Shown here: one piece after another, positions 27,431-35,516 of the stretch
Layout: each line of letters begins with the position of its first letter
Numbering within the stretch: the stretch's first letter is position 1
DNA from: JANOSH01 sp031415695
GTDB taxonomy: Bacteria > Actinomycetota > Acidimicrobiia > Acidimicrobiales > Ilumatobacteraceae
Reading direction: 5' to 3'
NCBI GenBank assembly: GCA_031415695.1
Contig: JANOSH010000022.1
Location: 149,217-213,216 of the forward strand
Length of the DNA: 64,000 nucleotides
Translations under genes and position numbers: made by a program
Notes under the pieces: generated by a model
Seen by the model: only the letters and a program-made list of their open reading frames with translations
Database searches by the model: none
Told to the model about the DNA's origin: nothing

Positions 27431-28657
27431 ATGTCGATCCAGTTCGATGCCCGGGTCGTACACGGGCCAGGCGAGGAGCGAGCATGGTGGAAGGTCGGCG
27501 GGCGCACGCCTGGGTGGGGGTTTATCGTGTCCGGGCGTGAACTGCGCGAGCATCTCGCATACTGGACCGACGATGTGAAGGTCTCGGCCTACCGCGACGC
27601 TCTGGCGCGGGTTGTAACACCCGAGTCGGTTGTGCTCGATCTCGGGTGCGGCACTGGTTTGCTCGGCCTCCTCGCCTGCGAGGCCGGCGCGGCACGCGTG
27701 TACGCCGTCGATGCCGGGCCGATCCTCGCGGTGGCCAGGGAACTCGCCTCGGCGAACGGATTCGCCGATCGCATCGTGCACATTCGCGGCTGGTCCACCG
27801 AGATCGATCTTCCCGAATCTGTGGATGTGGTCGTGGCCGACCAGATGGGCGGGCTGGCCTACGACGCCGGCGCGTTCGCCTGTTTCGAAGACGCCAAGCG
27901 TTTCCTCAAGCCCGACGGCGTGTTCGTCCCGTCGGCATTCGAGTTGATGGTGACAGCCGTCGAGTCGGCCGAAGATTGGTCGGTCGTAGGCGGCTGGCAG
28001 GCGAGGGGAACGCTTGACACCGCGCTGGTAGCGCGATACGCCGCCAACACGTTATACAACGTGCACACCCCGGCCAAGGCCGTGCTATCGAGAGCAGCTG
28101 TCATCGGCCATGTACGGTCGGGGGAGTTCGCCCCGGTTGTCGCCAGCTGCCTCCTCGAGATCGAGCGCCCAGGGGTGCTCCATGGGCTGCTCGGCACGTT
28201 CAGGGCCACGATGGCGCCTGGGCTGAGCATCACGAACGACCCGGTCGCGTCGGCCCCGTTCCGCAACCGGTGGCGTTCGTTCTTGCCGCTCAGCGAGCAG
28301 CGCGTCGTCAATGTCGGCGATCGTATCTTGGTCGACGTCGACCTACGCCCGAGGACGCAATTACTCAGCTGGAAGGTGCGGATTGAGTGTTGCGACGGAA
28401 CCGTGATCGAGGAGTCGCACAGCACGTTCTACGGGGCGTTCCTTTCCGTGAGCGACATGGCGGGCATGACGACGACACGACCGTTCAAGGTCGCGATCGA
28501 CAACAAGATCGTCGACGCCGCCCTAGCGCTGTCCGAGGGACGTCACACGATCGCCGAGGTGAGCCAGGAACTTGCCAATCGCTTTCCCGAGCGACTACCT
28601 ACCGAGGCGGCGGCGCGTCGTTTCGTCACCCGCCTGTCCGACGTGCTCTCGCTATGA
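27431..28657 (+). CDS. PRMT-like methyltransferase in the lasso locus
   Basis: From the ATG at 27431 the protein has 408 residues. The SAM motif I is VVLDLGCGTGLLGLLACEAG, followed by VYAVDAGPI. This is the protein-arginine-methyltransferase family. The so-called double-E loop reads VVVADQMGGLAYD, so the first expected Glu position is Ala-Asp and no THW loop is visible. The last 60 residues form a separate helical segment (VDAALALSEGRHTIAEVSQE) resembling a PqqD/winged-helix unit. Its stop overlaps the kinase-like gene (ATGA). It likely methylates the precursor or its product, but the loss of key residues makes arginine methylation doubtful. Confidence 0.78.
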   Translation: MSIQFDARVVHGPGEERAWWKVGGRTPGWGFIVSGRELREHLAYWTDDVKVSAYRDALARVVTPESVVLDLGCGTGLLGLLACEAGAARVYAVDAGPILAVARELASANGFADRIVHIRGWSTEIDLPESVDVVVADQMGGLAYDAGAFACFEDAKRFLKPDGVFVPSAFELMVTAVESAEDWSVVGGWQARGTLDTALVARYAANTLYNVHTPAKAVLSRAAVIGHVRSGEFAPVVASCLLEIERPGVLHGLLGTFRATMAPGLSITNDPVASAPFRNRWRSFLPLSEQRVVNVGDRILVDVDLRPRTQLLSWKVRIECCDGTVIEESHSTFYGAFLSVSDMAGMTTTRPFKVAIDNKIVDAALALSEGRHTIAEVSQELANRFPERLPTEAAARRFVTRLSDVLSL

Positions 28658-29550
28658 ATACTGGCGTTCGCGACGTGGGCTCAACGGTGTTCGAAGTAGC
28701 GGCCATTGCCGTGCGCTCCGAGTTGCCTTTATCGTCAAGGTTCCTCCCCCACACGCGAGAGGCTGAGTGCACCGTGCGAGTCGTCGAGCGGCTGCCCCGA
28801 CGGCCGGGCGAGTGGATTCCCAGTGTTGATGACCTCACCTGGTGGGAGACTCGCTCCGACACCGGTTGGTGGCTTCGGGTCGATGGCATCGCCACCGCGC
28901 ACGTCAACGCCCTCGAACGAACAATCGACGTGCGGCCCGAGCCATTCGCGTCAATGGGCCTGGTCGCTGGGCTCATCGCCGACGCTGTCGTTCCTACCTT
29001 TCTCGCTTTGGCCGGCAAGGTCGTTTTCCATGCCACTGCGGTCGAAGTGGCTGGGGGAGCGGTGGCGTTCCTCGGCCGTTCGATGGCCGGCAAGTCGTCG
29101 ATGGCCGCGGCCTTCGCCACGTTGGGGTGCCCCGTGTTGGCCGATGACTGCCTTCGGGTCGAGCGGATCGACGGGACAGCAGTGGTGCTACCTACGGCTT
29201 TTTCACCTCGCTTGCGAGTCGACGCCGCCGAGAAGCTGTCCGACTTGCTGAGCGCAATCAGCCCCTCGTCGAATGGACCGGCGCGCCAACCGGTGCCGCT
29301 CGCGCGACTTTGCCTTCTTCGACGCGGCCACCCCGAGCTGGTCGTCGAACCGGTGAGACCAGCAGCGGCGGCCGCCGAACTCGTGCCCCACCTGTACTTC
29401 GGGCGCTGCTCACCTGAGCGTTCCTGGGAATTGGTCGGTCGTGTCGTGGAATCCATTGAAGGAGTCGAGGTCGTGCGGTTGTCCTATCCCGACGACCTTG
29501 ACTGGATGTTGCACAATCGCAGCCGGCTGGTCGAGGCGCTGGCACGGTGA
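28654..29550 (+). CDS. HPr kinase-like protein (putative lasso-precursor kinase)
   Basis: The ATG at 28654 overlaps the previous stop; the protein has 298 residues. The N-terminal 120 residues are variable. The P-loop is AVAFLGRSMAGKSSMAAAFA and the acidic motif is CPVLADDCLRVERI, as in HPr-kinase-like proteins of RiPP loci. In other lasso clusters such kinases phosphorylate the C-terminal residue of the precursor. Precursor 1 ends in Asn, precursor 2 in Thr, so the target is not obvious. It overlaps the cyclase gene by 4 bp. Related genes lie at 39032 and 54615. Confidence 0.82.
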   Translation: MNTGVRDVGSTVFEVAAIAVRSELPLSSRFLPHTREAECTVRVVERLPRRPGEWIPSVDDLTWWETRSDTGWWLRVDGIATAHVNALERTIDVRPEPFASMGLVAGLIADAVVPTFLALAGKVVFHATAVEVAGGAVAFLGRSMAGKSSMAAAFATLGCPVLADDCLRVERIDGTAVVLPTAFSPRLRVDAAEKLSDLLSAISPSSNGPARQPVPLARLCLLRRGHPELVVEPVRPAAAAAELVPHLYFGRCSPERSWELVGRVVESIEGVEVVRLSYPDDLDWMLHNRSRLVEALAR

Positions 29551-31460
29551 ACTCGATCGCGCTGCTGCTACGACTCGACGGAGAACCGGTAGGCAATGCA
29601 ATCGTCACCGAGGCTCGCCGGCTCATGGGACACGGTGCCAAGGACGGGTTGTCCATCGTGGCGACTGGGCCCGTCGTGGCCATGTACGCGAAGTCGGCGG
29701 CGGACCGGGCGGCCGAGGCCGACCCCGGTATCAGGGTTGATCCGGCTACAGGAATCGTGGCAGTGGCCGCTGCTCGGTTCGACAACCGCGAGGCAATCGA
29801 CCGCGTGCTCGGCGGGCCGTCGGGCGATCGAACCGACACCGACCGCGCGCTCGAGCTCTACTTGCGCCTCGGTGCAACGTGGCCTTCGGCGGTGATCGGT
29901 GACTTTTCTGTTGCCCTGTGGGACCCGCGTTGCAACGAGCTGCACATTGCGCGCGACCACGTTGGTGTCAAGCCGCTTTACCACACGGTCGCGGGGCCGC
30001 TGGTGGGTGTGGCGTCGGACGTTCGCACGTTGTCCGCCGTGCCGGGCGCGTTCGATGTCATCGATCGGTTCCGCGTCGCCGATCTCGTTACCGGTTCGGG
30101 CACATCGCGCCACCGGACGGTCTACGACGCGGTGCGGCGCCTGCCCGGTGGACACCGCGGCGTTTTCGTCGACCGCCGCTGGACCTTCGACCGCTACTGG
30201 GAACCGATCATCACGCCTATTGAACGTGCCCCGGTCGACGAGGTCGTCGGTCGGATTCGCGAGCTCGTAGACGATGCAGTCCGGTGTCGCATGGGGACAG
30301 ATCGACCGGTTGTCGCCGAGTTGAGCGGAGGACTCGATTCCTCCAGCGTGGCTGGTGTGGCGGCCCGATTGATTCGCTCCGAACCGATGCTGGCCGCGTC
30401 CCTCGCGTGCGGTTCGCTCGTCTACCCAGGGCTTGCTTGCGACGAATCGGAACGAATCGCCATCACCGTCGACCACCTCGGCCTGACTGCTCGGTCCTTT
30501 GACGCGTCCCAGGTGTACGCGGACCCGGACCTGCTCGTGCGGCAGGCGCGGTTCACCGGCGAACCCGGGTCGTACATCCTCGGTCCGGCGAACACGGAGT
30601 TTCAGCGCTGGCTGGCCGATAGCGGAGCACGAATCGTGCTGTCGGGAGTCGGTGGAGACCAACTCTTTTGGGGCCCGTCCACCTACCTGGCCGACTTGGC
30701 ACGCGTCGGCCGGTTCTTCACGATTGCACGCCACCTGCGGGCGTATGGGGCTGGACGGCCGTCCAACACCTGGTGGGCGGTTAAGCATCGATTGCTGGGA
30801 CCGTTGATTCCGCCGCAAGCCTTACCGGCAGGCCGTTGGTTGCTGGGGAGGCGCCCGCCCGAGCAGTTCGCGTGGCTGACGGCCGCCGCGAGGGCAGACC
30901 TCCTCGCCGGTCGACGTCGCGAGGTCGAATCCCTCTGGCCCGGCCTGCCACGCGGGAGTCAGGCCGGGCACCTTCTCGGGGAGATCGCCGACCCGCACCT
31001 TGCGTGGCAGCTCGAGGTCGCCAACCGGTCATCGACCACTGCCGGCTGCGAGACGCGGTACCCATTCCTCGATGTCAGGCTGGTGGAGTACATGGCGCGC
31101 CTGCCCGTCGACCTGCCCACGGTCGGGGGGCGGTTCCGTGGTTTACAACGGGCCGTGTTCGACGGCGATCTAGCACCAGCCGTGCGGGACTACCGGGCGA
31201 AGGCAGAGTTCAGCGCGATTATCCAACGCGCCACCACCGGATACGCCGGCGAGCAGTTCTCACTTCCACGGTTGGCGGCGCTGGGCTTCGTCAACGAGTC
31301 GACGTTCCAGCACCTGGAGGCGGACAACCGCCGACTGGTGTCCGACGGGCTGCCGATCCGACTCGCTCATGCAGTAGGTACCGCGCTGGCTGTCGAGCGT
31401 TGGGTGGTATCACGCGACGTTGATGTCGCATTGAGTGACCAATGTCCAACGGTGGGTTGA
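29547..31460 (+). CDS. Lasso cyclase-type asparagine synthase homologue (locus 1)
   Basis: The GTG at 29547 overlaps the kinase-like stop. The protein has 637 residues. The N-terminus (MNSIALLLRLDG) lacks the Cys2 nucleophile of true glutamine amidotransferases, while the C-terminal ATP-pyrophosphatase domain is intact (VAELSGGLDSSSVAGVAARL and VLSGVGGDQLFWG). This combination is the mark of lasso cyclases, which adenylate the ring Asp or Glu and close the macrolactam with the N-terminal amine. Precursor 1 follows 88 bases downstream. It is a paralogue of the protein at 32528. Confidence 0.88.
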   Translation: MNSIALLLRLDGEPVGNAIVTEARRLMGHGAKDGLSIVATGPVVAMYAKSAADRAAEADPGIRVDPATGIVAVAAARFDNREAIDRVLGGPSGDRTDTDRALELYLRLGATWPSAVIGDFSVALWDPRCNELHIARDHVGVKPLYHTVAGPLVGVASDVRTLSAVPGAFDVIDRFRVADLVTGSGTSRHRTVYDAVRRLPGGHRGVFVDRRWTFDRYWEPIITPIERAPVDEVVGRIRELVDDAVRCRMGTDRPVVAELSGGLDSSSVAGVAARLIRSEPMLAASLACGSLVYPGLACDESERIAITVDHLGLTARSFDASQVYADPDLLVRQARFTGEPGSYILGPANTEFQRWLADSGARIVLSGVGGDQLFWGPSTYLADLARVGRFFTIARHLRAYGAGRPSNTWWAVKHRLLGPLIPPQALPAGRWLLGRRPPEQFAWLTAAARADLLAGRRREVESLWPGLPRGSQAGHLLGEIADPHLAWQLEVANRSSTTAGCETRYPFLDVRLVEYMARLPVDLPTVGGRFRGLQRAVFDGDLAPAVRDYRAKAEFSAIIQRATTGYAGEQFSLPRLAALGFVNESTFQHLEADNRRLVSDGLPIRLAHAVGTALAVERWVVSRDVDVALSDQCPTVG

Positions 31461-31548
31461 CATTTGGTGGTGTTTCTGGGCCATACAGCCTCTACAGCTT
31501 CGTCGGGTCGATTGGTATTATTTTCTTTGTCAACAATGGAGGATTCAC

Positions 31549-31692
31549 ATGGAGCGTAAGACGTACACAGCCCCGGTTGTTAGCGTATACGGCCGCGTCG
31601 AGACGCTGACGGCGGGCGGAATGGGTTCGTTTAACGACGGCTCCGGTGGCGGTGGTGCCGGTACCGGCATGGCCGCCCTAGACGGCAACTAG
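31549..31692 (+). CDS. Lasso-type RiPP precursor 1
   Basis: The gene encodes 47 residues, starting MERKTYTAPVVSVYGRV. A GGAGG lies 6 bases before the ATG. The leader has Tyr6, Pro9, Gly15 and Thr21; if the core starts at Gly23 these are positions -17, -14, -8 and -2, the spacing lasso B1 and B2 proteins require. The core starts GGMGSFND, so a Gly1-Asp8 ring is predicted, followed by a Gly-rich 17-residue tail ending LDGN. Eleven of 25 core residues are Gly, which is unusual. The cyclase gene is just upstream. Confidence 0.87.
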   Translation: MERKTYTAPVVSVYGRVETLTAGGMGSFNDGSGGGGAGTGMAALDGN

Positions 31693-32310
31693 CACCTCCT
31701 GGCTGCGGCAAAACTCGCCTGACGGCCATCGCGATCGATACCGAAGTTGATGGTCGGAAACTCGCTTGGCTCGGCCAAGACGTGCTCTGGCTTTACGTAA
31801 TCCCAGTATGGGGTATTCGCCTGGACCTCGAGCGCCTCAGCGCTCCAACCCCAAATGTTGGTCGGGGCCGACGCGACCGCATATAGGTCTATGTGATCAG
31901 GTCACCCTGGTGGTTGGACGGACAGATGTCGGTCACCGTCGGCCACGCCGTCGATGACACCGGCTGATAACCGAACTCGAGGTTGCTTACGAAATTGACG
32001 AAGTCCAGAAACCGAGGCCGGCTATGCACCAAGCAACGGCTCATCGGCTTCGGTTGGTCACGCGACGATGACTGTCGGGCCAGACCTGGTTCGAGCTCAC
32101 GCCCGGGCCAAGAGATTATTCTAACATCGACATCAGGAAGGAGTTGGCCTACAGGGCCGGGTCATCAAACTGCCCAGCCACACCGACCGTCACCATGGAG
32201 CGCTTGACGCCGACCATCAACGAGTCGGAGTGATCGCCTTCGCCGACGTACTTTCCGTAGCGCGCAAGGAAGGCCTCACGCGGAGCTAACAGCCGCTGGC
32301 AGGTTCACTT
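31689..32310 (-). pseudogene. Unrecognised coding remnant between the two lasso precursors
   Basis: Three reverse-strand frame segments look coding. The first, 32149..32310, contains REAFLARYGKYVGEGDHSDS and VKRSMVTVGVAGQFDDPAL. A second frame contains RFLDFVNFVSNLEFGYQPVS. The third, ending at 31689, contains YAVASAPTNIWGWSAEALEV and YWDYVKPEHVLAEPSEF. Stops and frame changes separate them. Composition and codon rhythm suggest a decayed gene of about 200 residues. I do not recognise the family. Its final TAG overlaps the stop of precursor 1 on the opposite strand. Confidence 0.5.
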
Positions 32311-32327
32311 GCATCGCAAACCAGGTT

Positions 32328-32444
32328 CTAGGTCTTTGCGACCTGACCACCGCCATCATTCTTGGGGCCACTACTGCCCTGCGTGAGCGCTTGAACGTCA
32401 CCCAACAGCTCTACCGTAGGCTTGATGTATTGTTTCTTTTCCAT
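32328..32444 (-). CDS. Lasso-type RiPP precursor 2
   Basis: The gene encodes 38 residues, starting MEKKQYIKPTVELLGDV, with an AAGGGCGG-like ribosome-binding site upstream. Tyr6, Pro9, Gly15 and Thr21 lie at exactly the same positions as in precursor 1. With the core starting at Gly23 the core is GSSGPKNDGGGQVAKT, with a predicted Gly1-Asp8 ring and an eight-residue tail ending in Thr. It lies 83 bases downstream of the second cyclase. The C-terminal Thr could be a target for an HPr-kinase-like enzyme, by analogy with phosphorylated lasso peptides that end in Ser. Confidence 0.87.
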   Translation of the reverse strand: MEKKQYIKPTVELLGDVQALTQGSSGPKNDGGGQVAKT

Positions 32445-32527
32445 GTTTCCGCCCTTACCCTGCTCGTCGTACGCCAAAAGCATAATATGCTTTAATAGTG
32501 TTTGATAGCGCACGATCATGAATTGGG

Positions 32528-34414
32528 TCATTCGGCCTGTCGGGGTCGAGGCAGTTCGAACCACGCGGCAATCGTCACACAGCCCCACCACGGCCAGTTG
32601 TTGACATCCAGCAGACGATCTTGCCGAATGCGTTCGGCCAACGCGCGCACTCCAGCCACAGCAACTAACTGGGTTACCTCGGGCCGCTCAAAACTACCGG
32701 CAACGGTGAGATCGTCGAACAGTCGGAGCGCAGCAGCACGCCAAGGGTCAGAGAATTCCGCCTTGTCGGTTCGGTCCAGCACGGCGTCCGGCAATAACTC
32801 AGCCATCGCCCGCCGATGCAGACCCCGGGCGCGGTAACCGTCAACCACAACATGCTCACCGAGCGAGAGTACGTATTCGACCAACCTGACATCAAAGAAG
32901 GGATGGCGATAGTCCACCGGAACTTCGTACGCCGACCGGTCCCACAACTCCACAAACCATGCGGTACTGCCTAGATAGAAACCGCAACGAAGCCCTCGCG
33001 ACCCGCCCCAAGGATCAGCGAACGGGGTACGGACTTTGGGCGTGCCCACCAAGTTGTGCAACAGGTCGGTCGTGTACCCCCGCTCGTCAACCGACTCGGT
33101 TTGCAATCGTCGTATCGCCCGGATTCGGCGCGTCGTCCGAGAGACCAGGTTGGCCGGATGCCGGAGCGTCCACTCTCCGCCCGTCGTGTAGGCAAGTCGA
33201 CGAGCCGACGAAACCCGGCCAGCCCCACTCGCGCGCAGGGCCGTGAATGCCCGCAACGGATGTCCGGCCAGCGCCAGATGGGCAACGGCAAGCTGCGGCC
33301 ACCCGTAGAACGCGTGGTCGCCGCCCTGGCCGCTGAGCATCACGCGGCAACCTTGATCGGCCAGCGCTTGGGCCATCGGCACGTTCCACTGGTTGTCGGG
33401 CAAACCCGGCAAGTCGAGCGATCGGCGGGCCTCGTCGACAAAGTCATACGCAGGGACATCGAGGGCGTTGAAACGCTGGATGTCAATCCCCATGTGGGCC
33501 GCGGCGGCGTCGACATATTCGGTCTCGTCACAGTCAAGGCCGGGGAACGTGAGCGAGATGGCCACCAACTGGTCGGCCCCTACCAGCGTCACCGCGGCCG
33601 CGGCAACGCTGGTTGAATCGAACCCGCCGCTCACATGCACACCAACACGTGTGCTCGACCGCAGGCGACACTTCACCGCCTGGTCGAAAAGCCGGCGCAC
33701 TTCCACCGCCGCGGTGGCGGCATCGACATCGCGATACTCGGGGCGCGGGTCCCAATATCGGCTAGCCGTCGCACCATCGGCCCGGGCCACCAATGTGTGC
33801 CCGCCCGCCACGCGATGCACGCCGACCCAAGGCGATCTCGACAGGTCGGAACTCTCGAACAACGCGGCGTACTCGGCCAGGTACACCAGGTCGGGTTCGC
33901 GGGGTAGTCCGCTGGCGTCGACCACAGCACGTAAGGTCGAAGCCGCCACGAAGGTGCCATCAGTGCCCCTGGCCCAATACACCGGGCGGATCCCCACGTG
34001 ATCACGTACCACGACCACATGGCGCTGGTCGCCATCCCAGATGGCGAAGCCGAAATCTCCCATCAGATGGCTAGCAAGATCGGTGCCCCACCGCTCGTAC
34101 GCGGCCAAGATGAAATCGGCGTCGGTATCGAGCGGGTGCTCTACGCTGCCCGACAGCTCCAGTGCCAACTCGTCACGATTGTCGATGCGGGCATCGGCCA
34201 CTAACCACCAGTCACGCGCAGCATGGCGAGAGGGCTGCGTCTCACGCACGGCCTCGGGAGTGGTCACGAACTGGGCGTGGGTGAGCACGGCGCGCTCCAG
34301 CCGAACCGTCGTCACGCCGTCAGGGCCCCGATGGGCAATGCCGCTCGACAACAATTCCACCCGCGCCTGGTCGGGCACCCCCGTCCACGAGATCGCCACG
34401 CCAAACCCGCTCAT
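32528..34414 (-). CDS. Lasso cyclase-type asparagine synthase homologue (locus 2)
   Basis: The protein has 628 residues and starts MSGFGVAISWTGV, without Cys2. The glutaminase-like domain keeps AHRGPDGV. The synthetase domain has VHVSGGFDSTSVAAAAVTL and MLSGQGGDHAFYGWPQ. This again fits a lasso cyclase and not an asparagine synthetase. It lies downstream of the B1 and B2 genes and upstream of precursor 2 on the same strand. A 26-bp tandem duplication repeats its start codon region (34389..34440), and the inner ATG at 34414 is the one that gives the full frame. Confidence 0.88.
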   Translation of the reverse strand: MSGFGVAISWTGVPDQARVELLSSGIAHRGPDGVTTVRLERAVLTHAQFVTTPEAVRETQPSRHAARDWWLVADARIDNRDELALELSGSVEHPLDTDADFILAAYERWGTDLASHLMGDFGFAIWDGDQRHVVVVRDHVGIRPVYWARGTDGTFVAASTLRAVVDASGLPREPDLVYLAEYAALFESSDLSRSPWVGVHRVAGGHTLVARADGATASRYWDPRPEYRDVDAATAAVEVRRLFDQAVKCRLRSSTRVGVHVSGGFDSTSVAAAAVTLVGADQLVAISLTFPGLDCDETEYVDAAAAHMGIDIQRFNALDVPAYDFVDEARRSLDLPGLPDNQWNVPMAQALADQGCRVMLSGQGGDHAFYGWPQLAVAHLALAGHPLRAFTALRASGAGRVSSARRLAYTTGGEWTLRHPANLVSRTTRRIRAIRRLQTESVDERGYTTDLLHNLVGTPKVRTPFADPWGGSRGLRCGFYLGSTAWFVELWDRSAYEVPVDYRHPFFDVRLVEYVLSLGEHVVVDGYRARGLHRRAMAELLPDAVLDRTDKAEFSDPWRAAALRLFDDLTVAGSFERPEVTQLVAVAGVRALAERIRQDRLLDVNNWPWWGCVTIAAWFELPRPRQAE

Positions 34415-34440
34415 GAGATCGCCGCGCCAAACCCGCTCAT
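34389..34440. repeat. 26-bp tandem duplication across the locus-2 cyclase start
   Basis: Two adjacent 26-bp units, 34389..34414 and 34415..34440, differ at one base. Each contains the cyclase start codon on the reverse strand. Starting at the outer ATG (34440) gives nine codons (MSGFGAAIS) and a TGA that overlaps the inner ATG in an ATGA arrangement. The duplication therefore created a tiny upstream reading frame that could couple to, or compete with, the real start. Confidence 0.92.
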
Positions 34441-34547
34441 GACCCTCGCCCTACCGTTGCATCCGACATTGGTCTCCTCATGTTCCCCATCAATCCTACG
34501 AGCACACGCGCCGCCGCGCCGGGAAGGCTGTGACTAGGCGTTGCGAT

Positions 34548-35006
34548 CTACGGAGCGGTAAGTCGGGGCAAGCTGAGCCCGAAACTACCGAAACGGGCGC
34601 GCACGTCGGGCTCGTCGTTCACGGGAATGCCCTGCACTTCCACCCACGCGTGAGCAGGTAAATGACCATCCACTGGGGCCTGCACGCCGATCACCAACTC
34701 GGCATCAATCCCCCGGCGCCGCAACAAAAACCACAACACTAAAGACCGTCCCAAACACAACGAGCCAATTACCTTGCGGCCCGCCACTAGGGCCACCGGC
34801 TCGGCCAAATGGCGCGCTAGTTCCACCGCTGCCACGTCGGCGGGATCAGCCAGCCCGGCCGACCATCGTCCCAAGGTGCGAGCGGTACAACCCAGCCCCC
34901 GGGCCCGCAGGGACAGTTGCACCAGTGGTACCAGCACGGCCGAACAGACCACCACCCACCATTGGCGGGCGTCGAGCGAACGGACCCTCGCCCACCTACG
35001 GCGCAT
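34548..35006 (-). CDS. Lasso peptide B2 protease (transglutaminase-like)
   Basis: The protein has 152 residues. The catalytic Cys is C84 in VIGSLCLGRSLVLWFLLRRR, the His is H119 in LPAHAWVEVQG, and an Asp follows at about D131 in IPVNDEPDV, matching the Cys-His-Asp triad of lasso B2 proteases. These cut the leader after the residue following the conserved Thr. It overlaps the B1 gene by 11 bp. It is the only B2 gene in the window, so both precursors may depend on it. Confidence 0.92.
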   Translation of the reverse strand: MRRRWARVRSLDARQWWVVVCSAVLVPLVQLSLRARGLGCTARTLGRWSAGLADPADVAAVELARHLAEPVALVAGRKVIGSLCLGRSLVLWFLLRRRGIDAELVIGVQAPVDGHLPAHAWVEVQGIPVNDEPDVRARFGSFGLSLPRLTAP

Positions 35007-35289
35007 CGATGGACAGCAAACCCTTCGCCGCTAGGTCGGTTACCAGTTCGGTGATATCGGCAGTCACAATCGTGAGGGTGGCGTCGTATTCGTCGGCCAC
35101 CGTGGCGATCACCGTACGCAGCGCGGCCCCGGCCTCGATCAATTCCCACACCCGGCTACCCACATCGCTGAGCGAGTAATACTGCTCGGTTTCGAGACTC
35201 AACAGAACCGTCTCGCCCGACGCCCGCCGCGTGAGCACATGATCAGGTATGTGCAGTGTCGATCCGTCGTGAAATCCAACGTTACCCAT
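34996..35289 (-). CDS. PqqD-like leader-binding protein (lasso B1)
   Basis: The protein has 97 residues with the PqqD core VLLSLETEQYYSLSDVGSRV, WELIEAGAALRTVIATVADE and a final helix ending LAAKGLLSID. It is the first gene of a reverse-strand set B1, B2, cyclase, precursor 2. B1 proteins bind the Tyr/Pro part of the leader and recruit the protease and the cyclase. It is divergent from the small Cys-rich gene and ABC exporter, so a shared promoter region of about 70 bp is likely. Confidence 0.88.
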   Translation of the reverse strand: MGNVGFHDGSTLHIPDHVLTRRASGETVLLSLETEQYYSLSDVGSRVWELIEAGAALRTVIATVADEYDATLTIVTADITELVTDLAAKGLLSIDAP

Positions 35290-35357
35290 GTAGAAATCCT
35301 TCGTCTTCGCCGAGCATTCAGCCTAGCGGCCACGCGTCATCGGCGATACTGGTCACC

Positions 35358-35516
35358 ATGGATTCTCTCTGCATGAGCTGCGGGCTGTGCTGTGACGGGA
35401 CGATGTACACCACGGTGTCAGTCACCGACGACGACCAGCCCGCCAACCTCGAACAGGCGGGTTTCCACATACAGATTCACGCCGATAGCCGCCGGACCGG
35501 GCCGACCCAGCCGTGA
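35358..35516 (+). CDS. Small Cys-rich protein resembling the N-terminus of YkgJ-type metal-binding proteins
   Basis: The gene encodes 52 residues from an ATG at 35358. The start MDSLCMSCGLCCDGTMYTTV has a CxxCxxCC cluster, the opening of the YkgJ/UPF0153 family, but the usual later Cys residues are missing. It may be a truncated relic or a genuine mini-protein. Its stop overlaps the GTG start of the ABC exporter (GTGA), so it would be translated first in that operon. A role in metal binding is inference from the Cys cluster. Confidence 0.55.
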   Translation: MDSLCMSCGLCCDGTMYTTVSVTDDDQPANLEQAGFHIQIHADSRRTGPTQP

